In this document: positions 23,294 to 32,443 of the stretch, piece after piece
Layout: each line of letters begins with the position of its first letter
Numbering within the stretch: the stretch's first letter is position 1
From: Planctomycetaceae bacterium UBA4732
GTDB lineage: Bacteria > Planctomycetota > Planctomycetia > Gemmatales > Gemmataceae
Direction of reading: 5' to 3'
Assembly: GCA_002404095.1 (NCBI GenBank)
Contig: DHJA01000144.1
Span: 22,289 to 54,839, forward strand
Length of the DNA: 32,551 nt
Position numbers and translations under genes: made by a program
Notes under the pieces: model-generated
The model's input: the letters and a program-made list of their open reading frames with translations, nothing else
Told to the model about the DNA's origin: nothing
Database searches by the model: none

Positions 23294-26200
23294 TCAGCTT
23301 TTGACCTCTGACCATCCCTTGGAAGTGCGCCGCCCCTGAGCCACCCGACCAACAACGGAGTGGCCGCCAATGTCGTACACCAAGCCAGCTTGCTGCACCC
23401 GGAAGCCGAACCAGGTACGGACCTCGAAGCAGACTGCGAGGTTCCGCCTATCCGGCGAAAGAACCGCAGCCTCCACCCGGTACCGCCCTCTTCCGAGCGC
23501 AGCTGTGACCTTGGTTGTCACATCGTCCCACAGTTGGGGCTCGTCCACGGTCCTCTTAATGCCGTTGAGTAGGTCGACGAGCGGCTGGAGGCGGGGGTGA
23601 TTGTTTGCCGTGGCAAATTCGAAGTGGATGGATAGGCCGGTCAGATCACAGACGCGAAGATCGTCCGGATGGAATTTCCCGCCGCTCCAAAGACATGGTT
23701 TGGCTTCGACCGGAGAGCAAAATTTTCCGGCGGCCGAGCGCACGGCAACCTCTTCGAGAATGCGCGCCTCCGACAGGCTGCTCCTCACGAGCAGCCTTTT
23801 CAGTGCCCGCTTGCCCGTCGCGGCGCAGCGCTCAAGCTCCGACGGCAGCACCCGCTTCTGCGTACTCGTGCATGGTTCCAGAATGCCGGGCCGGACGTAC
23901 TTGCCAGTCACCGCGCATTGCTCGGCTTCAGACACCGCCAATGGCTGGCGGGTCTCATGGCAGACCAGGAATTCCTGTTTGTGACCGGTCTTGCCGGACA
24001 CCGCCGATCGCATCTGCTCGTCAACGCGGTAACGCTTGCCTGACACCTCACTGACGGCGAGTTCGGTATCGAAAACCTCGGCCTTGGTGAAATCGCACCG
24101 ACCGAAGTGGGCGGGTTCCGCTCGTTTCCCGCTTAGTGCCGATGTCTTGAGAAGTGCCTTCGAGACTAGGCGCCCACTTACCGCTGACAGTTCGGCTTCG
24201 TCCCTGAGAACACGCTTACCGCTCAGGCTGCACACCACTATGAATTCTGGCAACGCAAGCCTTGAGCTCGTCTCGGAGGGGGCCAGGAAACGCTGCAAGA
24301 CTTCCGCGCCCGTGATCTGGCACTGTTTGAGACACCCCTTGGGAACCCTCCTGTTCGACTTGGAGCAAAAACCGAATTCCGGAGCGTCGGCCACTTCTCC
24401 AGTACGCGGCGTGACGGTCAGTGTGCTGGTACACTCGGCTTCGTCATCAAAAGCGTACCGCACCCGAACAAAATGTCGGCGGTGCAGCGTTCCTTTGAGC
24501 GCAACCAGCGTCATTTCAAGGCGGGGGCTGAACTCGTCCTCCAGCTTCTTGCGCTTGCGTTCGTCGCCGCCTGCAGCCTGCATCTCCTGCTCCCGTCTCT
24601 CCAGGTAGAATCGGGAGAATTCGGAGATGGTCGCATCCAGGCTTGCCTCCTCGGCCAGCCTCTCGATGTTGAGCCCAAGAGAGACGGGATTTTCGATTGT
24701 CCTGGCAATTGGCCCCAGGCCAGGTCGGCCTGTGGGAGCATGGTGCTCGGCAGGAGAGCAGGGGACGTCGACGAGTCGCTCGTAACTGTCGTGCGCCACG
24801 GTGGCACGCACTCGTACGAGGGCGCTCCCCTCAAAGCACCGGTGAACCTCTTGGATTTCCACGACCTTGGGCGTTCCGGCAAAGCTGAGAACCCACTGAT
24901 GAGCCATCTCCTCACTTTCTTTGACGGGATTCCGGTCAAGATCCTCGACTTCATAAACACCGGTGGCAATGACGCGGCCAACCAAACGCAGGAATGCGGC
25001 GGTGCCGGGAGCGTACAACATGACTCGCGCGCCCGCTTCCGTTGTCTCGTCAAACCGGAAATACTCGCGTCCGCCGTTCTCCTCCGCGACATACAAGTCC
25101 GGCGCCTTCCGAGTGATACGTGCCCCAAGGCTTTTGAATGCCGCGAGCGTGAAGTCGCGAGCTTCCATTGACCGAACGACGCCGGGCAGCGTTGGGGCAC
25201 GAGGTCCGACATACTCCGCTCCATCCATTCCGCCGAGCATCGCATTGATGCTCTCTTCCTCACGCTCCAGTTCGGCCTTGGCCTCATGGATGCTTTTTTC
25301 CGCGAGGCGTGTTTCTGCCTCCACATCCTTGCCAGCCAGCACCGCGATGACGAGCTTGCGAATCATCTCGTCGAAGCCGTTCGCCCCATTCTTATCCTCT
25401 CCGCCGATCCCGGACGCTTCGAGCAGCGCTTCCATATCGCCGATTGCCTGGGATGCCATCTGGAGCTTCTCAATCAGGCGCCCCACGATGGTCTCCTCGA
25501 AGGTGCCGCGCAGCATAATATTAAAAATGCCAACGCTGGCATGCTCGGAAGCCAATCTCTGGATTCTTCCGATGCGTTGCTCGACGATCATCGGGTTCCA
25601 GGGCAAGTCATAGTTGACCAGCACGTTGGCCACCTGAAGGTTGACGCCCTCCGAGCCCGCCTCGGTCGACACGATCACGTGGCAACCGGGAGGGCTCTTT
25701 CGGAAACGCGCGAGGGTCTCCTGATTGCGCGGGCCGGACGTGCCGTTGATGATCCCAACCTTGAGGCCATGCCTTTCGAGGAAAGTCTGGATGGTGGTTT
25801 GCGTTTCACGCCGCCCAGTGAACACAACCAGCCGCCACCGTTCCGGGTTTTCTCGCTTCAATCGGTCCATCAGCACGCCTAGCCCCTGAAGCTTGGCGCT
25901 GGTGGGCATGCTGGCGACTATAGTGCGAACGGCCGCGACAAGCTTTGCCGGGGCCGTTCCGTTCCTCTCCATGTTATTTAGCTGCGCCATTAACGCATCC
26001 GGACTGCTGGTCAGCGCCTGTAGGATCGAAATCTGCGCGAGCCGGTTCATCTTCTGGATCGGCTTGGCAATGGCGCGGATCAGTTCCAGTTCCGCAGCCG
26101 TCGGATCGACCTTGTGCATTTGCACGACCCGGTCCGGGAAATAGAGCTTGGCATCGCCGCGCCGAACCCGGGACATGTAACTGTAGACGACGGTGCGAAA

Positions 26201-26986
26201 CTCGTCGCGGGCTTCCGGCTTCAACTTGCGGGCATGCTCCGGCTTGTCGGCGATGAATTTTCGGGCAAACATTCCTTCATTGCCGAAAGGGTTTTCGTGT
26301 CCTCGCGCGACGGTCAGTAGATCGACGAGGGAGTAGAGATCCCACAGGCGGTTCTGGATCGGCGTCGCGGTCAGCATCAGCACAAAGCGGAACCGGCGTT
26401 CCTCAAGGGCCTTCCGGAAACGCGTCGCAACCTGCGGGGCCTTGTCGGCCCCGTAGAGGTTTCGGAGCTTGTGCGCTTCGTCGAGGATAAGCATTTGGAA
26501 GCGATCCTGCGGAATCGATTCCAGGTGCAGCCGCGCAGAGTTATAGGTCGTGATGACGGCGCCCGTACCTTCCGGATCGGCCGTGATCAAGTCTTTCCCG
26601 ATCGCAATCTCAGAGGGAATGTCGAATTTCGTCTGTAGCTCCTCCTTCCACTGCGGGCCGAGCAGCTTGGGGCAGACAATCAGGATTTTGGAAAGACGTG
26701 AGCGAGAAATCAGCTCACAGATGATGAGGCCAGCGCTTATCGTCTTGCCGAGACCGACATCGTCGGCGAGGAGGGTAACGGGCAGGCGCCGGCAGAAGGT
26801 TATGAGATTAGTGACTTGGTGGTGGTAGGGCTCCACCCGGTCACGCCAGCGGTATTCGGATTTCAGATCCTCGCGCGTTTCGATCACGATTGGATCGGTC
26901 AAATCCCATTCGAGGCCCGCCCGATACACGGGGTAATCCTCTGGGGTGTTCTTGCGGCGAAGTATTCTTGTTTTAAGGGAAGACAC
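23294..26986 (-). CDS. SNF2/RapA-type helicase with C-terminal 15-residue repeat array
   Basis: This is a 1230-residue protein. Motif I is ADDVGLGKT (74-82), motif II DEAH (169-172), motif III LTATP (205-209), motif V STEAGSEGVNL (440-450) and motif VI EQRIGRIQR (469-477). This order is that of the SNF2/RapA ATPases that move on duplex DNA; related helicases occur in DISARM and other phage defences. Residues 480-870 include coiled coil and unassigned sequence. Residues 874-1127 are about seventeen tandem 15-residue units, followed by a conserved globular end. The start is a GTG at 26986 with GGAG upstream. No methylase or nuclease gene adjoins it, so a defence role is inference. Confidence 0.88.
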   Translation of the reverse strand: MSSLKTRILRRKNTPEDYPVYRAGLEWDLTDPIVIETREDLKSEYRWRDRVEPYHHQVTNLITFCRRLPVTLLADDVGLGKTISAGLIICELISRSRLSKILIVCPKLLGPQWKEELQTKFDIPSEIAIGKDLITADPEGTGAVITTYNSARLHLESIPQDRFQMLILDEAHKLRNLYGADKAPQVATRFRKALEERRFRFVLMLTATPIQNRLWDLYSLVDLLTVARGHENPFGNEGMFARKFIADKPEHARKLKPEARDEFRTVVYSYMSRVRRGDAKLYFPDRVVQMHKVDPTAAELELIRAIAKPIQKMNRLAQISILQALTSSPDALMAQLNNMERNGTAPAKLVAAVRTIVASMPTSAKLQGLGVLMDRLKRENPERWRLVVFTGRRETQTTIQTFLERHGLKVGIINGTSGPRNQETLARFRKSPPGCHVIVSTEAGSEGVNLQVANVLVNYDLPWNPMIVEQRIGRIQRLASEHASVGIFNIMLRGTFEETIVGRLIEKLQMASQAIGDMEALLEASGIGGEDKNGANGFDEMIRKLVIAVLAGKDVEAETRLAEKSIHEAKAELEREEESINAMLGGMDGAEYVGPRAPTLPGVVRSMEARDFTLAAFKSLGARITRKAPDLYVAEENGGREYFRFDETTEAGARVMLYAPGTAAFLRLVGRVIATGVYEVEDLDRNPVKESEEMAHQWVLSFAGTPKVVEIQEVHRCFEGSALVRVRATVAHDSYERLVDVPCSPAEHHAPTGRPGLGPIARTIENPVSLGLNIERLAEEASLDATISEFSRFYLERREQEMQAAGGDERKRKKLEDEFSPRLEMTLVALKGTLHRRHFVRVRYAFDDEAECTSTLTVTPRTGEVADAPEFGFCSKSNRRVPKGCLKQCQITGAEVLQRFLAPSETSSRLALPEFIVVCSLSGKRVLRDEAELSAVSGRLVSKALLKTSALSGKRAEPAHFGRCDFTKAEVFDTELAVSEVSGKRYRVDEQMRSAVSGKTGHKQEFLVCHETRQPLAVSEAEQCAVTGKYVRPGILEPCTSTQKRVLPSELERCAATGKRALKRLLVRSSLSEARILEEVAVRSAAGKFCSPVEAKPCLWSGGKFHPDDLRVCDLTGLSIHFEFATANNHPRLQPLVDLLNGIKRTVDEPQLWDDVTTKVTAALGRGRYRVEAAVLSPDRRNLAVCFEVRTWFGFRVQQAGLVYDIGGHSVVGRVAQGRRTSKGWSEVKS
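23606..24367 (-). repeat. Protein repeat array, about 17 units of 15 residues (C/S-x-x-S/T-G-K)
   Basis: Codons 874-1127 of the helicase gene encode consecutive units such as CSLSGKRVLRDEAEL, SALSGKRAEPAHFGR, CAVTGKYVRPGILEP and CAATGKRALKRLLVR. Position 1 is Cys or Ser, position 4 Ser or Thr, position 5 Gly and position 6 Lys in most units. The spacing is exact over almost the whole array; one unit near residue 1084 has 14 residues. The DNA itself is too diverged to be a nucleotide repeat. Confidence 0.9.
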
Positions 26987-27011
26987 GGGTATGTCAGCTC
27001 CAAACTCTGAC

Positions 27012-27110
27012 GCCTAACGACCAAGCTCACCTGCCGGGGCCGCGCGCGGGAGCTATGAACCCCGAGAAACCAGTATGGCGGCCCCGGTCAGGTGCAGCGC
27101 CTTGATACTT
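27012..27110 (+). repeat. Integron attC-like hairpin, right copy
   Basis: It starts GCCTAACGACCAAGCTCA (27012-27029). CACCTGCCGGGGCCGC (27028-27043) pairs with GCGGCCCCGGTCAGGTG (27078-27094), leaving one T unpaired, as the extrahelical bases of attC sites do. The far end lacks a good GTTRRRY core. Central bases (GCGGGAG, then TATG) resemble the copy at 18908-19010. It occupies much of the 302-nt gap upstream of the helicase gene. Confidence 0.5.
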
Positions 27111-27128
27111 ATCATGGCCTCCGAGGGA

Positions 27129-27241
27129 CAGGTGGGAGCCTTTCCCAAGGGTAAGAGATCAACGTGCTAACCTTGTCTCGGCGTGGAATTTTCAGGAAGG
27201 ACGAGCCTTCCAACCACGATTCGGGATCAGGCTCCCACCTG
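27129..27241. repeat. 113-bp element with 13-bp terminal inverted repeats
   Basis: CAGGTGGGAGCCT (27129-27141) and its exact inverse AGGCTCCCACCTG (27229-27241) enclose 87 nt with no coding capacity. The structure is that of a small miniature inverted-repeat element or a long 3' hairpin of the hydrolase gene. No target duplication is clear. Confidence 0.6.
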
Positions 27242-27288
27242 GACCTCGTGAGTTATGCCATGCATTTCTACACCCAACAGCACCGATT

Positions 27289-28146
27289 CTATCGCAACGA
27301 TTCGAGAAAGCCCACAACCATCCGCAACGTCGTCTCGGCCTGCAGCCAATGTATCAGGTGCCCGACGTGGGGCACGTCGATCACCGTACAATCGGTCATC
27401 GCCGCTGCCATCTTGTCCGCATGGTCTTTCGACAGCATACCGCCGGCCGCGTCGTCGCCGCGTATGATCAGCGTCGAACACGCCACCCGCGATGCGAGCG
27501 CTTCCATGTCGCAGCCTTCCAAGAGACGCCCTTCCAGCAACGGCGACAATACTTCCGGGTCCATGTCCTGCAAGCACTTCGCCAGGAATCGCAGAGATGT
27601 CGGGTCTCGCAAGTCGCCGAGACGCGCGCCACCGTCGGACCCAGCGACCGGAATACTGATGTCCGCCAGATCGCTTGCGGTTTCGCGCACAGTTCGGCGG
27701 TCGCCCCCCAGACGTTGCATTCCGGCGAACATCGCATGGAACGGCGTCTTGCGGATGTGTGGGATAAGTGAGATCGACGGCGGCTCTTCCAGCACCAGCG
27801 CGCGCACTGCCGCCGGTGCCTGCGCCGCCAGCGCGACGGCCGCCAGGGCGCCGAGCGAATGACCGTACACGACGGCCGGCTCATGGAATGTGGCGCTCAG
27901 GAACGCCTCGGCGTCGTGGACGTAATCGGTCAGGAGGTACGCGCCGGGAGTGCGTGAGGAGCGGCCGTGCCCCCGGAAGTCCAGGGCGTGGACGTGCCAG
28001 CGCGCGGCCAGCATCGGCGCCAGGATCAAGAAGTCCTGCCAGCGCCGCGTAACGCCGTGGAGGAACAGCAACGGCGGGCCGGACGGCGGACCAGAGGCGT
28101 AATTGAGACGAATACCGTCGCGTTCAAAAAACTGTTCGGTAAACAT
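27289..28146 (-). CDS. Alpha/beta hydrolase
   Basis: This is a 285-residue soluble enzyme of the alpha/beta hydrolase fold. The oxyanion-hole region is LLFLHGVTRRWQDF, the nucleophile elbow GHSLGA, the acid in LIIRGDDAAGG and the catalytic histidine in DVPHVGHLIHW. FRGHGRS is the usual strand-4 motif. Substrate cannot be assigned. The ATG at 28146 has GGGAAG upstream. It stands alone, divergent from the large heme protein gene 79 nt away. Confidence 0.9.
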   Translation of the reverse strand: MFTEQFFERDGIRLNYASGPPSGPPLLFLHGVTRRWQDFLILAPMLAARWHVHALDFRGHGRSSRTPGAYLLTDYVHDAEAFLSATFHEPAVVYGHSLGALAAVALAAQAPAAVRALVLEEPPSISLIPHIRKTPFHAMFAGMQRLGGDRRTVRETASDLADISIPVAGSDGGARLGDLRDPTSLRFLAKCLQDMDPEVLSPLLEGRLLEGCDMEALASRVACSTLIIRGDDAAGGMLSKDHADKMAAAMTDCTVIDVPHVGHLIHWLQAETTLRMVVGFLESLR

Positions 28147-28225
28147 CGAAAGGCTTCCCTGTCTGGGGCGAACGTGCGATACTGTAGCACAACCGGGATT
28201 GATCCACCAGCAATGAGGTTAAGGG

Positions 28226-31200
28226 ATGAATCGGATACGATTTAGCTGTATTGCCGCCTTTCTTCTAACAATCGCCGTCCTGCCTACCGTTGGCGCCGAT
28301 GAAGTGCGGCCCCCCTTGAAGGCCGCGCCGGTCAAAAAAATCATTCTCATCGCCGGCACCAAGAGCCACGGCCCCGGCGAACACGAGTACGAAAAAGGCG
28401 TCCGTCTGCTCAAGCAGTGTCTCGATTCGTCGCCGAACATGAGCGGCTTCACCACCGAAGTCTATACCGACGGCTGGCCGCGCGACGAAAAGGCGTTCGA
28501 CGACGCCGCGACCGTGCTGTTCTATTGCGACGGCTCCGACCACGACGAGCAGGCCCATCCGCTGCTGCGCGATAAGCACCTGGAGACGATGCAAAAACTG
28601 ATGGATCGCGGCGTCGGCTTCGTGGCGGTTCATTACACCGTGTTCGTGCCGACGAAGCGCGGCGGCGAGCAATTCCTCGACTGGATCGGCGGTTATTTCG
28701 ACTACCAGAACGGCGAAAAGCCGACGGGTTGGTATTCCAAGATCAAGAACTGCACGGCGAAAGTCACGCCAATCAGCCCGGACAATCCGGTCAGCCGTGG
28801 ATTAAAGCCATTTGAGCTACACGAAGAGTTTTATTACAAAATGCGCTTTCGTCCTGATGACAAGCGATTGACGCCGATCCTGAGCGCCGCCATCCCGGAC
28901 GAGAAGCCGCCAGTCGTGGCCTGGGCCGTCGAGCGCAAGGACGGCGGCCGCGGTTTCGCCTACACCGGCGGTCACTATCACAGCAATTGGAGCGACGAAA
29001 ACGTGCGACGGATGCTGCTCAACGCCCTGGTGTGGACGGCGAAAGGCGAAGTGCCGGCTGGCGGCGTACAATCCACTCTGCCCAAAGAACCCGCAGCAGC
29101 TGCGCCAGCGCCCGCCACGGGCGGCCCAAGTCCAGGTAAGGAATTGGACTATCGGCCGGCCGATGAGCGGTTGAAGGCCGTTCTGATCGACCGTTCGCCC
29201 GACGAATCATTCGCCTCCATAAAGGCGGATTCGACGGGTCGCTTATTCGTCGGCGGCCGCGAAGCGCTCTTTGTCTACGAACCGGATGGGAAAGGGGGTT
29301 ATCAGCCTCGCCGTGAACTCTACCGCTTTCCGCCGGATTCATGGCTCGCCGGCATTGAAATTCGCGGCGACGATCTCTATGTGCTGACCGACGCCGCGCT
29401 TTATCTTCTTCCCGGCGCGCGCACGAAACGGGAAGGACTGACGCCGAAACGCCTGATCTGGGGAATGCCGCTCAACATTCACAACAGCTGTCATTGTCTC
29501 GCCTGGGGGCCGGAAGGCGATTTATATCTCGACCACGGCGATCCGCTATTGGACTACGGCGATTTCAGCCGGCCCGACCACTTCGGGCACTGGACGATCC
29601 ATTGTCAGCCCGAGGGTACCACCGTCCCATATTCCGGCTCCGGCGGCGTCTTCCGCATCCATCCCGATGGCAGCAATTTTCGTCAAGTGGCCGGCGGTCT
29701 GCGCGGCTGCGTCGGCCTCTGTTTCGACCATTCGTGGAACCTATTCACCAACGACAACGACCACGAAAGTAAGCCCGACCTCTATACGCCGGCCCGGTTG
29801 ATGCACGTCAGTCAGGGCATCGACTTCGCCTGGCCGCGCGGCTGGATCGCCTCGAAAAATCCCGACCGCTTCGACCTGGTTGAAACGATGCTGCCCGCTC
29901 CCGGCCGGGGCGTACCCGTCGGCATGGCTTACTACGATGAGCCTTATTTCCCGGCTGAATATCGCAATTGTCTTTACCAAGATCGCTGGGATCGCTTTAC
30001 GATTCAACGCAATGCACTGACGCCGCACGGCGCCACCTTCATGGCCGACGACGTGCCCTTCCTTGTCGGGAGAGGCACGGCGCGGCCGATCGGCATTGCC
30101 GTGGGTCGCGGCGGTCGCATCTTCGCGGCGATTTCCTACATGGCCGGCAACGAGGCTTCTCCGCATTACCCCAGCGATCTCGCGATGATTACCCGCGCCG
30201 ACGACCCGGACGATCACCCGTTCGAGCCGTATGACGCCGTGACCGCGCCGGCGGAAAAGCTGTGGGGCGAGTTGTCGAACCCATCGTGGGAGCGGCGTTC
30301 GCTGGCGCATGAGGAGATACTCCGGCGCGGCAGGCCGCTGTTGACCGAGGCGACGCGGCGGCTTGCCACGGTGAAAGCGAACGACGCGGCCTTGAGCCAT
30401 CTGCCTTGGCTGGCGGCCGCGGACGGGTCGGACGAAGCAAAGCGTCTGTTGATGAAACTGGCGAGCGACTCGCGCGCCGAAATGCGCGTGCAAACCGTGC
30501 GTGCGTTGGGAGAATTCTCCCGGCTCAAGGCGCCGCGCGAGGTATTTGAAAAGGCTGTGACCGACGCCGATCCGCGCGTGCAGCTGGCCGGCCTCGTCGC
30601 TTTCCTCTCGTTGGCGGAGGAACCTCCACTTGATCCCGTTGTCAAACTGGCCCACGGCCCGGACCTTTATCTTCGCCAGACGGCCGCCTTAGTGCTGGCC
30701 AGGAAAGCTACGTTGGAACATATTCTCGGCCTTACGCGGTCGCAAGATTCCGGCGTACAACTGGCCGGCGCGTTGGCGGTGGGGATTCGCCTCACCATGC
30801 TGCCAAGCGACTTTACGCCTCCACAACAGGTTAAATTGACGTATCCCGCTGACGGCGCCTTCTTCAAAGTGAAAATTCACTACGCCGAAGGCGAAGTGGA
30901 CCTACGGACCTTGGGCCGCGTGGGCAGCTTCAATACGGCCGAATACTGGAAAGCCATCGAACCGGATCACGAACAGAAAGAATTGTTCGCGGGGTTGCTA
31001 CGGATGCTGGACGGCTCATCGGAGTCGGCGCGCCTTCAGGCGGCTTATTATCTTTCGTTGCTCCGCGACCCGCGCAGCGAGCCGGCCGTGGCGCGGACGT
31101 TTCAATCGGTGCTGCAAGGCCGGCTTGCCGCGGCGCCGCTACACGAGGTCGGCAAGGTTTGGGCTGTCGGCCCCTTTGCGGATAGCGAAAGAGGCTTTCA

Positions 31201-32143
31201 AGAGACGCATCCGCCGGAGTTGGGGGCGATTGAACTCACGGCCGAGTATCCATCGGCAAATGGCAAGAAACTATCATGGCAGGAATTGAAAGCCGAGGAC
31301 CGCCATTTCGACTTGAGCCGTTTGTCCGCCTCCGGCGGTTCGTGTTACCTTTTCTTCCGCCTGCAAAGCGCCACTCGCCAGCCGGTGCTGTTGTTGACCG
31401 GATCGGCCGCCGGCCTGAAAGTCTGGCACAACGGCCGGCTCATAGGCGAAAACGCCAAGGCTCGCCTACCGGCCGCGGCTCAAGACGCAATCCTGCTGGA
31501 CGCCCAACCGGGAAGCAATGACGTCCTCGTCCGCGTTCACATCGACGGCAGAGACGCTCGCGTCTATCTGCAATTCCGCGCCAAAGGCGAGGCGGCCGCG
31601 ACCATGCCGGATAAGCTCGACGGCGCCATGTTAGCCGAACGTCTGCGCGCGGCCGGCGCCGCGGGCAAGTCGGAATCAGTGGCGCCGGAGTTTCTCAAGG
31701 TGGACTGGCGACAGGCGTCGGGCGGCGACGCGGCGAAGGGCCGGAAGCTGTTTGGTTCGCTCGGCTGCGTCAAGTGCCACGCGATTACGGCCGACCAGAA
31801 AGGCGGCGGGGCGCCGAGCCTGACTCAGGCGGGCAAGCGCTTCACCGTACCGTATGTGGTGGAGTCGATCCTATTGCCGAGTAAACAGGTGGCAGACGCC
31901 TTCCGCTCCACGACCCTCACTTTGACCGACGGCCGCGTCCTCAACGGCCTTGTCGTGAACGAAACGGCCGACGGCCTCGAACTGCTCCAACTGGACGCCA
32001 CGCGCATGGCGTTGCTGAAGAAGGACATTGAAGGGAGAAAACTTTCGTCGCAATCGCCGATGCCGGCGGGATTGGTGAAAACGCCGGAGGAGCTGAAAGA
32101 TTTGTTGGCGTACTTGCTCAGCGACAACCCGGCGCCGCCGTGA
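28226..32143 (+). CDS. Secreted ThuA / PVC-type dehydrogenase / HEAT / heme c fusion protein
   Basis: This is a 1305-residue exported protein. The signal peptide is residues 1-24 (cleavage after VGA). A ThuA-like domain (about 35-275; IILIAGTKSHGPGEHEYEKG) is followed by a six- or seven-bladed propeller of the PVC membrane-bound dehydrogenase type (about 300-690), HEAT repeats (about 690-900) and a jelly-roll-like region (about 1000-1130). A heme c domain follows, with CVKCH at 1181-1185 and a possible Met ligand near SPMPAGL. Proteins like this abound in Planctomycetota and are thought to oxidise sugars or polyols outside the cytoplasm; here the substrate is unknown. GAGG lies before the ATG. 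Confidence 0.9.
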   Translation: MNRIRFSCIAAFLLTIAVLPTVGADEVRPPLKAAPVKKIILIAGTKSHGPGEHEYEKGVRLLKQCLDSSPNMSGFTTEVYTDGWPRDEKAFDDAATVLFYCDGSDHDEQAHPLLRDKHLETMQKLMDRGVGFVAVHYTVFVPTKRGGEQFLDWIGGYFDYQNGEKPTGWYSKIKNCTAKVTPISPDNPVSRGLKPFELHEEFYYKMRFRPDDKRLTPILSAAIPDEKPPVVAWAVERKDGGRGFAYTGGHYHSNWSDENVRRMLLNALVWTAKGEVPAGGVQSTLPKEPAAAAPAPATGGPSPGKELDYRPADERLKAVLIDRSPDESFASIKADSTGRLFVGGREALFVYEPDGKGGYQPRRELYRFPPDSWLAGIEIRGDDLYVLTDAALYLLPGARTKREGLTPKRLIWGMPLNIHNSCHCLAWGPEGDLYLDHGDPLLDYGDFSRPDHFGHWTIHCQPEGTTVPYSGSGGVFRIHPDGSNFRQVAGGLRGCVGLCFDHSWNLFTNDNDHESKPDLYTPARLMHVSQGIDFAWPRGWIASKNPDRFDLVETMLPAPGRGVPVGMAYYDEPYFPAEYRNCLYQDRWDRFTIQRNALTPHGATFMADDVPFLVGRGTARPIGIAVGRGGRIFAAISYMAGNEASPHYPSDLAMITRADDPDDHPFEPYDAVTAPAEKLWGELSNPSWERRSLAHEEILRRGRPLLTEATRRLATVKANDAALSHLPWLAAADGSDEAKRLLMKLASDSRAEMRVQTVRALGEFSRLKAPREVFEKAVTDADPRVQLAGLVAFLSLAEEPPLDPVVKLAHGPDLYLRQTAALVLARKATLEHILGLTRSQDSGVQLAGALAVGIRLTMLPSDFTPPQQVKLTYPADGAFFKVKIHYAEGEVDLRTLGRVGSFNTAEYWKAIEPDHEQKELFAGLLRMLDGSSESARLQAAYYLSLLRDPRSEPAVARTFQSVLQGRLAAAPLHEVGKVWAVGPFADSERGFQETHPPELGAIELTAEYPSANGKKLSWQELKAEDRHFDLSRLSASGGSCYLFFRLQSATRQPVLLLTGSAAGLKVWHNGRLIGENAKARLPAAAQDAILLDAQPGSNDVLVRVHIDGRDARVYLQFRAKGEAAATMPDKLDGAMLAERLRAAGAAGKSESVAPEFLKVDWRQASGGDAAKGRKLFGSLGCVKCHAITADQKGGGAPSLTQAGKRFTVPYVVESILLPSKQVADAFRSTTLTLTDGRVLNGLVVNETADGLELLQLDATRMALLKKDIEGRKLSSQSPMPAGLVKTPEELKDLLAYLLSDNPAPP

Positions 32144-32156
32144 GAGACACAGCGAG

Positions 32157-32177
32157 CCGCCGGGTTTATCCCGGCGG
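32157..32177. repeat. 8-bp perfect hairpin after the heme protein gene
   Basis: CCGCCGGG and CCCGGCGG pair around TTTAT, 13 nt after the stop codon. There is no T tract, so termination is only possible, not shown. Confidence 0.6.
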
Positions 32178-32443
32178 GCCGGACGGCGGGCGTGAAGCCT
32201 TAAGTTGCCCCGCGAATTCTACACCTGTCGTATCGGAAACCAAAGGGGCGGATCGTTTTTGTAAGGATTTCCCTCTTGTGGGTGTTTTTTCAAAAGGAGG
32301 TCTTTTTCCCGGCCCGGCGGCGGTGGAGGCGCGCCGACGCTTTGGCGTTTTTACACGCGGCCGCCGGCCGGCCGTCGCCGCCTTGACCGGCTCGCCATCC
32401 TGGAGGAGGACGCGGACGTCCGCCTACCCCACAGGAGACCGTC
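32178..32443. other. Noncoding stretch, likely left flank of an IS4-type element
   Basis: I see no gene in these 266 nt. They hold T-rich and G/C-rich runs and a perfect 12-bp palindrome, GCGGACGTCCGC (32412-32423). The element's left inverted repeat should lie here but cannot be fixed without its right end. Confidence 0.4.

Noticed and set aside
23294..26986. Complete DISARM system around the helicase
   Set aside because: No DrmA, DrmB, DrmC or methyltransferase gene is next to it in the window.
18993..27029. 8-kb composite transposon bounded by the 18-nt inverted copies
   Set aside because: The 18 nt are part of larger hairpins with different stems, no target duplication is seen, and the enclosed genes are debris of several elements.
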